From contig ONJR01000060.1 of assembly GCA_900318195.1 (NCBI GenBank), positions 1-64,000 of the forward strand: a stretch of 64,000 nt of DNA. The letters are read 5' to 3'. The notes beneath the pieces were generated by a model. The model did no database searches, was not told the origin of the DNA, and saw nothing but the letters and a program-made list of their open reading frames with translations. Both the position numbers and the translations under genes were made by a program. This document shows positions 19,905-30,127 of this stretch, piece after piece (position 1 is the stretch's first letter; each line of letters begins with the position of its first letter). This DNA is from an uncultured Planctomycetota bacterium. GTDB lineage: Bacteria > Planctomycetota > Planctomycetia > Pirellulales > Thermoguttaceae.

Positions 19905-19936
19905 GGGACGCGTTCTTCGCGTCCCGTCTTATATTT
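19905..19936 (+). terminator. Terminator after the UDP-sugar pyrophosphorylase gene
   Basis: GGGACGCG (19905-19912) pairs with CGCGTCCC (19918-19925) around a five-base loop. A T-rich tail (GTCTTATATTTT) follows, 16 bases past the stop. Confidence 0.85.
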
Positions 19937-19963
19937 TAGACAAGTGTTAATCGCTGTAACCTC

Positions 19964-20668
19964 ATGACGTCAGAATCTACGACTCCCACGCGCCAAGACG
20001 CGAAACCCAAACCGCGCGCCCATGGCGCCAAACGCGTAGTTACGCGTTCGCACGCGATGTGGTATCACTTCTGTCAGGGCGTTCTGTACCTTGGCATGAA
20101 GCTGTATTTCCGAATTAAGTACATTAATTCGCGCAACGTTCCCAAATCGGGACCAACCCTGCTCGTCTCCAATCACCAGAGTTTCCTCGATCCTCCCGCG
20201 ATCGGTTGCGGTTATTTCCGTATGACGAATTTTCTTGCGCGTAAAACGCTCTTTAAATTCAAGCCGTTCGGCAAACTCATCGATTCGGTCGACGCAATTC
20301 CTCTCGAAACAGAGGGCTTGGGCTTCGCCGGCATTAAAGAAACCTTGCGTCGTTTAAAGAATAACGAAGCGGTTTTGATCTTTCCAGAGGGCAGCCGTTG
20401 CTACGACGGCGAGCTGGCGCCCTTTACGGCAGGTTACGCGTCGATCGCTGCGAAATCGAACGCGACAATCGTTCCTGTAGCGATAGCCGGCGCCTTTGAA
20501 GCCTACCCGCGAACGCGAGCCTTTCCCTCGCCTTTCAAGAAACGCGTTAAAGTTGAATATGGCGCGCCGATTCTCCCGTCGGAATACGCAGGCAAAAGCG
20601 ACGAGGAAGTAAACAACCTTGTCGTCTCGCGAATCAAAGAGATGTACGAACGAATTCGACCGCATTAA
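19964..20668 (+). CDS. 1-acyl-glycerol-3-phosphate acyltransferase (PlsC family)
   Basis: A 234-residue membrane-associated enzyme that transfers a second acyl chain to lysophosphatidate to give phosphatidate. The catalytic HX4D is in VSNHQSFLDPPAIG near residue 70. The second block is LIFPEGSRCYDGEL near residue 138, and PVAIAGAFEAYPR is the fourth motif. The first 40 residues are basic and probably cytosolic, with a short hydrophobic stretch around MWYHFCQGVLYLGMKLYF. The window also encodes a PlsC domain inside the trifunctional protein at 50518, so phospholipid acylation is served by two genes here. Confidence 0.93.
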   Translation: MTSESTTPTRQDAKPKPRAHGAKRVVTRSHAMWYHFCQGVLYLGMKLYFRIKYINSRNVPKSGPTLLVSNHQSFLDPPAIGCGYFRMTNFLARKTLFKFKPFGKLIDSVDAIPLETEGLGFAGIKETLRRLKNNEAVLIFPEGSRCYDGELAPFTAGYASIAAKSNATIVPVAIAGAFEAYPRTRAFPSPFKKRVKVEYGAPILPSEYAGKSDEEVNNLVVSRIKEMYERIRPH

Positions 20669-20727
20669 TTAGGTCAGCGTTATACTTGAAACATACGCCA
20701 TCACCATCTTAAATAGAGGACGTCTAA

Positions 20728-22035
20728 ATGAAATCATTCTTTGTCGCCCTGTTCTCATCATTCGCGCTCCTCGTTTGTAACGCGGCGCAAGCGGCCGAGA
20801 AGGACGTTAATATTACCCCGCCGAACAATGACGGCGCGCGCGTCAATGTGCGCGATTTCGGCGCTGTCGGCGACGGTCAAGCGGACGAAACTTCGGCGTT
20901 CCAAGCCGCGCTCAATTCGCTTGGACCAAGCGGCGGCGTCGTCGAGATTCCACAGGGTATGTACCGATTTTCCGGCTCGCTCAATATACCGCAAAGCGTA
21001 ACGTTACGCGGTCCTTGGAACTCCGTTACGGCGCACAACGGATGTCGCGATCGCGGGTTACCGAAACCGACCGACGACGGCGCTACCTTGCTCGTTACTT
21101 GCGACGCCGGCACGGAGGAAGACGGGCGCGCGTTCATTACGCTCAATACAAACAGCGTCTTACAGGGCGTCGTGATGTATTGGCCGGAACAAAAGATCGA
21201 CGACGTTCCCGTCGCATACCCTTGGGCAATTCAAATGCGCGGTAAAAATCCCGCTGTGCTTGACGTCGAGTTGCTCAATCCTTACAACGGAATCGACGCG
21301 TCCCGCAACGAACGCGCTCTAATTCGCAACGTGCATGGTCAGCCCTTGCGGCGCGGTATTTTCGTCGATCAGATTTACGATATCGGTCGGATCGAAAACG
21401 TGCATTTCAACCCCTGGTGGAGTATGCGCCCTAAACTCTTCGAGTGGCAACTTGCAAACGGCGAAGCGTTTATTTTCAAACGCACCGACTGGCATTATGT
21501 TCTCAACACGTTCTGCTTCGGCTATCGCGTCGGTTACGCGTTTGGCGGTAGCGACGACGGCGTTTGCAACGGCAACTTTCTTGGAATCGGCGCCGACTGT
21601 TGCCATACCTCCGTGCTAGTAGAACAGAGCGCAATCTTCGGAATCCTAATAACGAACGGCGAGTTCGTCGCAATGCGCGGCGAGAATCCGACCGAAGTCG
21701 TGGTCGGCAAGGAGAACTACGGTTCCGTGAGATTCTCGAACTGCGCGTTTTGGGGACCTAGCGAACAAATAGCGCGCGTCGACGGTCGCGGTACGGTCGC
21801 GTTTAGCGATTGCGAGTTCTGCGAGTGGGATCGCAATAATCAAGGCAAGCCGGCGATCGAAGTTAAGGGCGGAAGCGTAATGATTCGAGGTTGCAACTTC
21901 CAAGCGGACAAGCCGCAGGTCAAGTTGGAAAAGTCGACTAAACGCGCCGTGATAACAGACAACTTCGTACGCGGGAAAGTTCGAATCGATTCCGATTGCG
22001 CCAACGTTCGAATCGACGGCAATCTCGGCGATTAG
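20728..22035 (+). CDS. Secreted pectate-lyase-3-type right-handed beta-helix protein
   Basis: A 435-residue exported protein. The signal is FFVALFSSFALLVCNAAQA-A. The mature start VNVRDFGAVGDGQADETSAF is the classic N-cap of the Pectate_lyase_3/GH28-like superfamily, and GGVVEIPQGMYRFSG is the first beta-helix turn. Later residues show the expected Asn/Gly-rich coils, such as VRFSNCAFWGPSEQ and GGSVMIRGCNFQAD. No clear GH28 catalytic Asp triad was seen, so it may be a lyase or a binding protein. AGAGGACG lies before the ATG. It is terminated by a shared hairpin. It fits with the other secreted carbohydrate-active genes in the window. Confidence 0.85.
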   Translation: MKSFFVALFSSFALLVCNAAQAAEKDVNITPPNNDGARVNVRDFGAVGDGQADETSAFQAALNSLGPSGGVVEIPQGMYRFSGSLNIPQSVTLRGPWNSVTAHNGCRDRGLPKPTDDGATLLVTCDAGTEEDGRAFITLNTNSVLQGVVMYWPEQKIDDVPVAYPWAIQMRGKNPAVLDVELLNPYNGIDASRNERALIRNVHGQPLRRGIFVDQIYDIGRIENVHFNPWWSMRPKLFEWQLANGEAFIFKRTDWHYVLNTFCFGYRVGYAFGGSDDGVCNGNFLGIGADCCHTSVLVEQSAIFGILITNGEFVAMRGENPTEVVVGKENYGSVRFSNCAFWGPSEQIARVDGRGTVAFSDCEFCEWDRNNQGKPAIEVKGGSVMIRGCNFQADKPQVKLEKSTKRAVITDNFVRGKVRIDSDCANVRIDGNLGD

Positions 22036-22075
22036 CGATTAACGATCTTTAGTAGCGCTTTGTTCAATTCGCTAA

Positions 22076-22111
22076 AAAAGCCGTTCGCAACATGACGTGC
22101 GAACGGCTTTT
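22076..22111. terminator. Bidirectional terminator between convergent genes
   Basis: AAAAGCCGTTCGCA (22076-22089) and TGCGAACGGCTTTT (22098-22111) are exact inverse complements around an eight-base loop. A and T runs flank both arms, so it can stop transcription from both sides. Confidence 0.93.
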
Positions 22112-22135
22112 GCTGTGGAAAGCTGGGATAGCGCG

Positions 22136-22987
22136 CTATTCGTGAATCTTGATCTTTCCAATATAGAGCGCCATTTTGGGATCCATTTCGTCGTATATCG
22201 TGCTCTTGCCGGTATCGAGCGTTGCGATTTGCTCCATGTCATCGGCGTCGAGCGCAAAGTCAAAGACCGCGATATTCTCGAGCATACGCTCTTTGCGCAC
22301 CGTCTTGGGAATGACGACTATTCCGCGTTGAATCAACCAACGCAACATCACTTGTCCAGTCGTTTTACCGTGCTTTGCGGCGATCGCCCGCAAGAGAGGC
22401 GCGCGAAAGACGTCGTTGTTGCCCTCGGCAAAGGGCGCCCACGCCTCATGCTGAACGCCGTGCTCCGCCATGAACGCGCTCGCGGTACGCTGTTGGAACC
22501 ATACGTTCGTTTCGACCTGATTGACAGCCGGTTTAATCTCGTTACAGTTGAACAAATCGGCGAGTCTTTCATTCCAGAAGCTCGTAACGCCAATCGCGCG
22601 AATACGACCTTCACGGTACAACTTCTCCAACGCTCGCCATGCGCCGTAATAATCCCCGTAGGGCTTGTGCAAGAGGTACAAGTCCAGAACGTCGAGCCCC
22701 AGTTTCTTCATAGAAACGTCGAACGCCTTCAACGCGTTCTCATACCCGTAATCCTGCACCCATAGTTTCGTCGTAATAAAGAGGTCGTCACGACTGACCC
22801 CGCTACTTTTAATCGCGGCGCCGACCGCTTCTTCATTCATGTACGACGACGCCGTGTCTATGAGTCGGTAGCCCGAAGCCAACGCGTCGGCAACAGCTCG
22901 CTCCGCTTCCGCTAATTCGGAAACTTGATACACGCCAAATCCCAGCATCGGCATTTTCACACCGTTATTGAGCGTTACATAATCCAT
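22136..22987 (-). CDS. Aldo/keto reductase
   Basis: A 283-residue NADPH-dependent reductase with the single-domain TIM barrel. Visible motifs are MPMLGFGVYQVSE, LIDTASSYMNEEAVG (catalytic Asp and Tyr), FITTKLWVQD (catalytic Lys), LDLYLLHKPYGD (catalytic His) and the cofactor site near the C-terminus VVIPKTVRKERMLENI. It resembles 2,5-diketo-D-gluconate reductase/AKR5-type enzymes. AAAGGA lies upstream of the ATG. It follows the flavoprotein gene by 32 bases on the same strand, so both are likely one transcript with redox or detoxifying roles. Confidence 0.95.
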   Translation of the reverse strand: MDYVTLNNGVKMPMLGFGVYQVSELAEAERAVADALASGYRLIDTASSYMNEEAVGAAIKSSGVSRDDLFITTKLWVQDYGYENALKAFDVSMKKLGLDVLDLYLLHKPYGDYYGAWRALEKLYREGRIRAIGVTSFWNERLADLFNCNEIKPAVNQVETNVWFQQRTASAFMAEHGVQHEAWAPFAEGNNDVFRAPLLRAIAAKHGKTTGQVMLRWLIQRGIVVIPKTVRKERMLENIAVFDFALDADDMEQIATLDTGKSTIYDEMDPKMALYIGKIKIHE

Positions 22988-23019
22988 GCAGTCGTTCCTT
23001 TCTGATATGCAAGCGCGCG

Positions 23020-23637
23020 CTAGCGAATAAAATTCGTCATTGTAGCCGGCTCTTTTTCCGGTAGTCCAAACTTTTCCTTGCCAAGCGCGATACTCTTCAT
23101 TAAGAAGACCATATTTCGCGCCAGGGTTCGTAGCCCTTGCATTCCCTCTTCGTCGCGCGCAGCCTCCCCAGGCTCGCGTCCATGGACGCTATTCCAATAC
23201 TGTCCGCTAGCGATCGGCATACCGCTAATGCCAAAATACTTATTGATCTCGTCATAAGTTGAGGAAAGTCCACCGCGCCGCGCGACAACAACGCTCGCGC
23301 CGACCTTCATTGTCTTGTCAAAAGACGCCGAAAAGAAAAGCCGATCCAGGAATGAAATCAAAGTTCCGTTCGCAGACGCATAATATACCGGAGACGCGAG
23401 CACAAGTCCGTCGCTCTCTTGAAATTTAACAGCCGCTTCGTTCACTTGATCGTCGAAAGCGCACTTACCGCTCTTGCGACACGCGCCGCAAGCGACGCAT
23501 CCTCGAATTGGTTTGTTACCGATCGTCATGACCTCCGCTTCGACTTTCGACTCGTTAAAAATCTTGACCATTTCGTCAAGCGCGAGCGCCGTATTGCCAT
23601 GCGGACGCGGACTGCCGTTAATTAGTAGTACTTTCAT
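23020..23637 (-). CDS. Iron-sulfur flavoprotein / flavodoxin-family NAD(P)H oxidoreductase
   Basis: A 205-residue FMN protein. The phosphate loop is INGSPRPHGNTALALDEM at the N-terminus. The compact cysteine motif GCVACGACRKSGKCAFDD near residue 47 (C-x2-C-x2-C-x5-C) matches the [4Fe-4S] site of iron-sulfur flavoproteins. LASPVYYASANGTLISFLDR is the flavin-binding loop. Such proteins pass electrons from ferredoxin or NAD(P)H to small acceptors such as O2, H2O2 or quinones. It is the first of two genes with the aldo/keto reductase. The physiological partner is unknown. Confidence 0.88.
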   Translation of the reverse strand: MKVLLINGSPRPHGNTALALDEMVKIFNESKVEAEVMTIGNKPIRGCVACGACRKSGKCAFDDQVNEAAVKFQESDGLVLASPVYYASANGTLISFLDRLFFSASFDKTMKVGASVVVARRGGLSSTYDEINKYFGISGMPIASGQYWNSVHGREPGEAARDEEGMQGLRTLARNMVFLMKSIALGKEKFGLPEKEPATMTNFIR

Positions 23638-23706
23638 TGTGATTCTTTCTCGGTTGGTAGGTTTTACAGCGACGTGGCGCCAACATATAGGTTTGACTCA
23701 TAGAGC

Positions 23707-24927
23707 TTAAACGATCTCGCGCCCGCGCCACAAAACGTTTGCCAATTCAAATCGTCCTGTCTTGAACGCGCCGCCGTCAAGTATTCCCAACACTCCCAAT
23801 TGCGCGGGCTCTAGATCAAAGATTATAAAATCAGCGTCCGCTCCAATCTCCAGAAAATCGCCGTCGCCGTTGCTAAATCTGGGCGCGCCTAGGAAAGTTG
23901 CGGGCGCGGTCGACGCTAGAGGATAGACTTGCGCAAGCGTAAGATTTTCGATCGCCATTAAATTTGCAACGCCGTTCGATACTGGAAAGGAAGCGCAGGC
24001 AAGTAGATTTGGATCGCCCGCCAAGGTTACTTTCCCGTTCGGCTGAATTTCAAAATCGCACAGTTCCATAGAATATTTCCCCGGCGGGTAACCGGCTAAC
24101 GGCGATTGATCGCTTATCAAAATGACGCGCTCTAGCCCCTTAGCGCGCGTTATTATGCGTATAAGCTCAGGCGAGATATGAAATCCGTCGACGATTAAAC
24201 TCGCGTATAACCCGTCGTTCGCAAGTTGTGCGAAGAAGTAATTCTCCCACTTTGGCAGTAGATGGCGCGTCGCGTTGCTTAAATGAGTCGAGAGCGTTGC
24301 GCCCGCGCGCGTCGCCTCGACGATTTGCGCCGCGTTGGCGTTTGTGTGTCCAATCGCCACCTTCACGCCTTGCGCATATAAATAGCGAACAAACTCGCCA
24401 ACGTTAGGATACTCCGGCGAAAGCGTAACTATTTTGACGAGTCCGCCGCACGCGCTTTGAATTGCTTCAAATAGTCCCTTGGAATAGGGCGTGCAAAATC
24501 TCTTAGGATGCGCGCCGATCGCGCCCTCCGCAGTTGAGATGAAAGGTCCCTCTAAATGTATTCCCCACACGACCGGCTGAAGCTCTGGGCGGCTTTTCAG
24601 CGCGTTCGCAATTGTACGCGCCGCCTCAATCATAACCTCGGGCGCGTTCGTAGTCAGTGTCGGACAGCATCGAAAGACGCCGTCGCGCAACATTTTTTCA
24701 AGCGTCTTTAGAACGCCGTCGACAGTTAGTTTCGAGGATGAAAACTCGACGCCGACCGCGCCGTTTACCTGAAGGTCAAAGAGTCCTGGCGCGATATAAG
24801 GCGCCTTCTCTGCGGTATGCGCGTCGATAGCCTCCACCGAGGCTATCTTCCCACCACAGACGCGAACGCGCACAACGTCTCCGGTATCGTAACGTCGCCC
24901 CAGATATTCACGTATTGAATTCGACAT
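23707..24927 (-). CDS. nagA: N-acetylglucosamine-6-phosphate deacetylase
   Basis: A 406-residue amidohydrolase that removes acetate from GlcNAc-6-P to give GlcN-6-P. Motifs seen: APGLFDLQVNGAVGVEF near residue 46, metal and substrate site WGIHLEGPFIS, GHTNANAAQ and LSTHLSNATRH (metal His residues), and the catalytic Asp in ILISDQSPLAGYPPG. The usual Phe-Asn-Ala-Met after the second His is SNAT here. GGAG precedes the ATG. It begins 16 bases after fabI, so both are one transcriptional unit, which is an unusual pairing of amino-sugar recycling with fatty-acid synthesis. No nagB or glmS is in the window. Confidence 0.92.
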   Translation of the reverse strand: MSNSIREYLGRRYDTGDVVRVRVCGGKIASVEAIDAHTAEKAPYIAPGLFDLQVNGAVGVEFSSSKLTVDGVLKTLEKMLRDGVFRCCPTLTTNAPEVMIEAARTIANALKSRPELQPVVWGIHLEGPFISTAEGAIGAHPKRFCTPYSKGLFEAIQSACGGLVKIVTLSPEYPNVGEFVRYLYAQGVKVAIGHTNANAAQIVEATRAGATLSTHLSNATRHLLPKWENYFFAQLANDGLYASLIVDGFHISPELIRIITRAKGLERVILISDQSPLAGYPPGKYSMELCDFEIQPNGKVTLAGDPNLLACASFPVSNGVANLMAIENLTLAQVYPLASTAPATFLGAPRFSNGDGDFLEIGADADFIIFDLEPAQLGVLGILDGGAFKTGRFELANVLWRGREIV

Positions 24928-24943
24928 ACACGTTCGCTCCGCG

Positions 24944-25741
24944 TTATTTTACGACCTTATCTACGATAGCCTTATCGAAATAATTCGTCGACATTGCAGC
25001 GTCGACGACAATCTTCTGGGCCGCAATGCCGCTCGAACGGGGACTCAACAGAAAGACGGCGACCGCCGCCGCTTCCTCGGTCTGCAACGCGCGCTTACGC
25101 GGTATCGCCTGCTCAGCGAAGAGATACGAGTCCAAGTATCCCGGAATGCCAGCGGACGCCGACGTCTTTAACAGCGACGGCGCCACCGCGTTGAACCGAA
25201 TCTCCGAGAACGCAGAAAAGGACTTCGTTAAAAATGCGAGAGAAGAATCGAGCGCCGCTTTAATTGGCGCCATATAGCCGTAATTTTCACTCGCCATAGT
25301 CGTAGTCGAAATCGACATTGTTACAACGGAAGCGTTCGGTTTCAAGAGGTCGGAAAACGCGCGCGCTATTTCAACGAGCGAAAAACACGAAATATCGAGC
25401 GCCTGTAAAAAAGCGCGCTTGGGCGTCTCATGAAACGGTTTCATTCCTTCGGAATAGTCTGCGAACGCTATCGAATGAAGTATGCCGTCGAATTCGGTAT
25501 ACCGAGCGCCCACCGCTTCGCGCAGCGCGACAATCTCCTCTTCCTTCTCAACGTCGCACGCGAAAAAATCCGACTCCGGAAAGAGCTTGCCAACTTTCTC
25601 TAAGATCGCCTGATTCTGCACGACAAAGACACACTCGGCGCCCTCGTCAATTAGAATTCTCGAAACGGCGTAGGCGACGCTCTTCTTATTAGCAACGCCA
25701 AAAATCAAAAAACGTTTATTCGTCAGTTGTAAAAAATCCAC
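24944..25741 (-). CDS. fabI: Enoyl-ACP reductase (FabI type), GTG start
   Basis: A 265-residue enzyme that performs the final reduction in each fatty-acid elongation cycle. The SDR nucleotide motif is FLIFGVANKKSVAYAVS, with DILHSIAFAD-like GILHSIAFADYSEGMKP next. The catalytic Tyr and Lys are in ENYGYMAPIKAALDSS. Family length is about 260. The open frame runs 52 codons further upstream, but that stretch is not FabI-like. The GTG at 25741 gives a normal N-terminus and has a perfect GGAGG eight bases upstream, so it was chosen. It is followed closely by nagA. A candidate -10 (TATAAT) lies about 80 bases upstream. Confidence 0.92.
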   Translation of the reverse strand: MDFLQLTNKRFLIFGVANKKSVAYAVSRILIDEGAECVFVVQNQAILEKVGKLFPESDFFACDVEKEEEIVALREAVGARYTEFDGILHSIAFADYSEGMKPFHETPKRAFLQALDISCFSLVEIARAFSDLLKPNASVVTMSISTTTMASENYGYMAPIKAALDSSLAFLTKSFSAFSEIRFNAVAPSLLKTSASAGIPGYLDSYLFAEQAIPRKRALQTEEAAAVAVFLLSPRSSGIAAQKIVVDAAMSTNYFDKAIVDKVVK

Positions 25742-25849
25742 ACTACCGTCCTCCGACGCACAATTCACGTCTCTTACGTCGCTCAAACCCGAAAACTCCG
25801 TAACGGAGCATATCACTATTATAATTACGTTCGAGCTATAATTGTCCTT

Positions 25850-25891
25850 TAAATAAAAGAATCGTCCATTCCGAACGGAACGAACGATTCT
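25850..25891 (-). terminator. Rho-independent terminator of pyrG
   Basis: On the minus strand AGAATCGT (complement of 25884-25891) pairs with ACGATTCT (complement of 25858-25865). An inner TTCCG/CGGAA hairpin sits in the loop, and TTTTATTT follows the stem. It lies 34 bases past the pyrG stop. Confidence 0.8.
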
Positions 25892-25924
25892 GACCAATCT
25901 TGTCGCGTCGTCAAACGCTTCTAT

Positions 25925-27892
<1,968 letters not shown>

Positions 27893-29998
27893 TTAGTGAA
27901 GTCTCATGCCCGGGGCCGCGCCTTCGTCGGGCGAAGTTACAAAGACGTCGGGTCCGCCGGGTCCAGCGGCGACAATCATTCCTTCGCTCAATCCAAACTT
28001 CATCTGGCGCGGCTGCAGATTAGCGACAAAAACGACGAGTCGTCCAATGAGCTTCTCGGGCTCCGGATAAGCGGCTTTAATTCCGGCAAAGACTTGACGA
28101 GTTTCGTTACCTCCTAGCGAGAGTTTGAGTCTTAGCAGCTTACGCGCCTCTTTTACCTGTTCCGCTTCCACGATTCTTCCTACGCGCAAGTCAACCTTCA
28201 TAAAGTCGTCGATCGTGATCGTTTCGCTCAACGGTTCCGCTTCAAGATGCTCTTTTGAATCGAACCACGGCGCGATACCTTCCTTGCCGCCGTTATTCTC
28301 GTCTTCCGGCTTCTGATCCGTTTCCACGCTTTCTTCTAACATGGCTTGAATTCCTTCTTTCGGAACGCGCGTCATCATGTGCTCGTACTCGCTAACCTTT
28401 GCGCCCAGTAGCGGCGTCTGCGCGTCGTCCCAGTTGGTTATAGGGGTGTTAAGTAGTTTCTCGGTCTTTTTGACCAGTTCGGGCAGTATTGGCGCGAGAT
28501 ATACGATAATCTGGCGGAAGAGGTTCAATCCAATCGTAGCGGCGTCCTGCAACTTTTTCCGCGCTTCCTGACGCGCCTCTTCCGTAGCGTTCTCGTCCTT
28601 CTCGAGGTTCGTTAGAGCCTTCTTGAGCGTCCAAGGCGCGACTGTCTCAATAAACTGATTCGCACGATATGCGCATTCCAGAGTAATCCGGATCGCCTTG
28701 CCGAAATCACACGCCTCGTAAGCTGCGGCGATTTCTTCCGATTTCGACGCCGCTTCCTGGAAGAGTCCTCCATCGTCCGGATAGGCGTCCGACAATCCCG
28801 TCGCATTGGCAAACTTCGCCGTACGACTCGCAAGATTGACAACGGCGCCAATAAGGTCGGCGTTCACTTTATTCTCAAACTCTTCCAGATTCAGATCAAG
28901 ATCGTCGACGCGACCAGTCGTCTTCGAGGAGAAGTAGTAGCGCAAATAGGAGGGATCCAAGTGATTCAGATAGGAGCGCGCGAGAATAAAGGTTCCTTTC
29001 GACTTCGACATCTTCTCGCCGTTGACCGTGAGAAACCCATGAATGTGTACTTTTTTCGGCAGATTAAAGCCCGCCGCATTCAGCGTCGTCGGCCAGAAGA
29101 GCGTATGGAAGTACGTTATGTCCTTACCAATGAAGTGATGTATCTCCGCATTGGGATTCTGCCACCAATCTTCGACCTTCTCGCCGTTCTTCTCGCACCA
29201 CTGCGCGGTCGAGCCAACATATCCAATCGGGGCGTCGTACCAGACGTACCAATAATTACCTGGGAAATCGGGGATTTCAAACCCAAAATACGGCGCCGGT
29301 CTCGAGATATCCCACGGCCATAGCTCGTCTGATAGGAACTGTCCTTTGAGATAGTTGGCAACTTCAGGCTGAAGAGCGTCGCTCTTATCGATCCAATCGG
29401 CGAGAAACGCGCGCGCTTTTTCGATCTCGACGAAGAGGTGCTTTGATTTCCTCAGCTCGGGAGTTGCGCCAGAAAACACGCTCTTGGGATTAATAAGTTC
29501 CGTCGGGGAATACACGGCGCCGCATTCGCAACTGTCGCCGTACTGATCCGGCTTACCGCACTTTGGACAGGTTCCCTTAACGAACCGATCGGCGAGGAAA
29601 CGTTTCGCCTCAGGGTCGTAGAGTTGCTCAATTTCTTTTTCCGCGACGAGCCTAGAGGCGCGCAACGCGGTCCAGAACCTGTTGCAATATTCCCTCGTTT
29701 GCGGAGAATTCGTACTGCCATAGTTATCGAACTGAATACCGAAATCATTAAAATCCGCGAGGTGCGCGACGCGCACACCGTCGATGAATTCTTCTTCGGT
29801 AACGCCCTTCTTCTGCGCGGAGATCGTTATAGCGGCGCCATGCGTGTCGTCCGCACAGAAATACCGGCAATTCTCGCCGCGCATCTTTTGAAAACGAACC
29901 CACACGTCCGTCTGAATGTATTCGACAAGGTGCCCTATATGAATGTTGCCGTTCGCATAAGGCAACGCGCTGGTTACTAGTATTCTGCGACCGCTCAT
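27893..29998 (-). CDS. metG: Methionyl-tRNA synthetase with C-terminal tRNA-binding domain
   Basis: A 701-residue class I synthetase that charges tRNA-Met. The HIGH motif is in [16 protein letters not shown] near residue 15, a zinc knuckle is [17 protein letters not shown], and the KMSKS motif is [11 protein letters not shown]. An anticodon-binding helical region follows. Residues about 590-701 are the EMAP/Trbp111-type tRNA-binding OB domain ([20 protein letters not shown] and [18 protein letters not shown]). Length and order match long-form MetG. The loop between catalytic core and OB domain contains an Asp/Glu/Asn-rich spacer. Confidence 0.98.
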   Translation of the reverse strand: MSGRRILVTSALPYANGNIHIGHLVEYIQTDVWVRFQKMRGENCRYFCADDTHGAAITISAQKKGVTEEEFIDGVRVAHLADFNDFGIQFDNYGSTNSPQTREYCNRFWTALRASRLVAEKEIEQLYDPEAKRFLADRFVKGTCPKCGKPDQYGDSCECGAVYSPTELINPKSVFSGATPELRKSKHLFVEIEKARAFLADWIDKSDALQPEVANYLKGQFLSDELWPWDISRPAPYFGFEIPDFPGNYWYVWYDAPIGYVGSTAQWCEKNGEKVEDWWQNPNAEIHHFIGKDITYFHTLFWPTTLNAAGFNLPKKVHIHGFLTVNGEKMSKSKGTFILARSYLNHLDPSYLRYYFSSKTTGRVDDLDLNLEEFENKVNADLIGAVVNLASRTAKFANATGLSDAYPDDGGLFQEAASKSEEIAAAYEACDFGKAIRITLECAYRANQFIETVAPWTLKKALTNLEKDENATEEARQEARKKLQDAATIGLNLFRQIIVYLAPILPELVKKTEKLLNTPITNWDDAQTPLLGAKVSEYEHMMTRVPKEGIQAMLEESVETDQKPEDENNGGKEGIAPWFDSKEHLEAEPLSETITIDDFMKVDLRVGRIVEAEQVKEARKLLRLKLSLGGNETRQVFAGIKAAYPEPEKLIGRLVVFVANLQPRQMKFGLSEGMIVAAGPGGPDVFVTSPDEGAAPGMRLH

Positions 29999-30073
29999 AG
30001 CCTACTCCACTTTAATTTGATTATTGTTCCTAGTTGCGCGCCGCGTACGAGCGCAATCTAAACCGGTATTATA

Positions 30074-30115
30074 CCGACGGCGCGTAATTCGTCAACACAT
30101 TTAGCGCGCCGTCGG
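30074..30115. terminator. Strong hairpin between metG start and the FGE-domain gene end
   Basis: CCGACGGCGCG (30074-30084) is the exact reverse complement of CGCGCCGTCGG (30105-30115), loop 20 bases. It lies 13 bases past the stop of the gene at 30128 and likely ends its transcript, although no long U-run follows. Confidence 0.7.
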
Positions 30116-30127
30116 CGTCATTCGCTT

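Noticed and set aside
22097-22765. A 222-residue open frame antisense to the aldo/keto reductase
   Set aside because: It begins inside the shared terminator and has no motif; the opposite strand is a clear enzyme.
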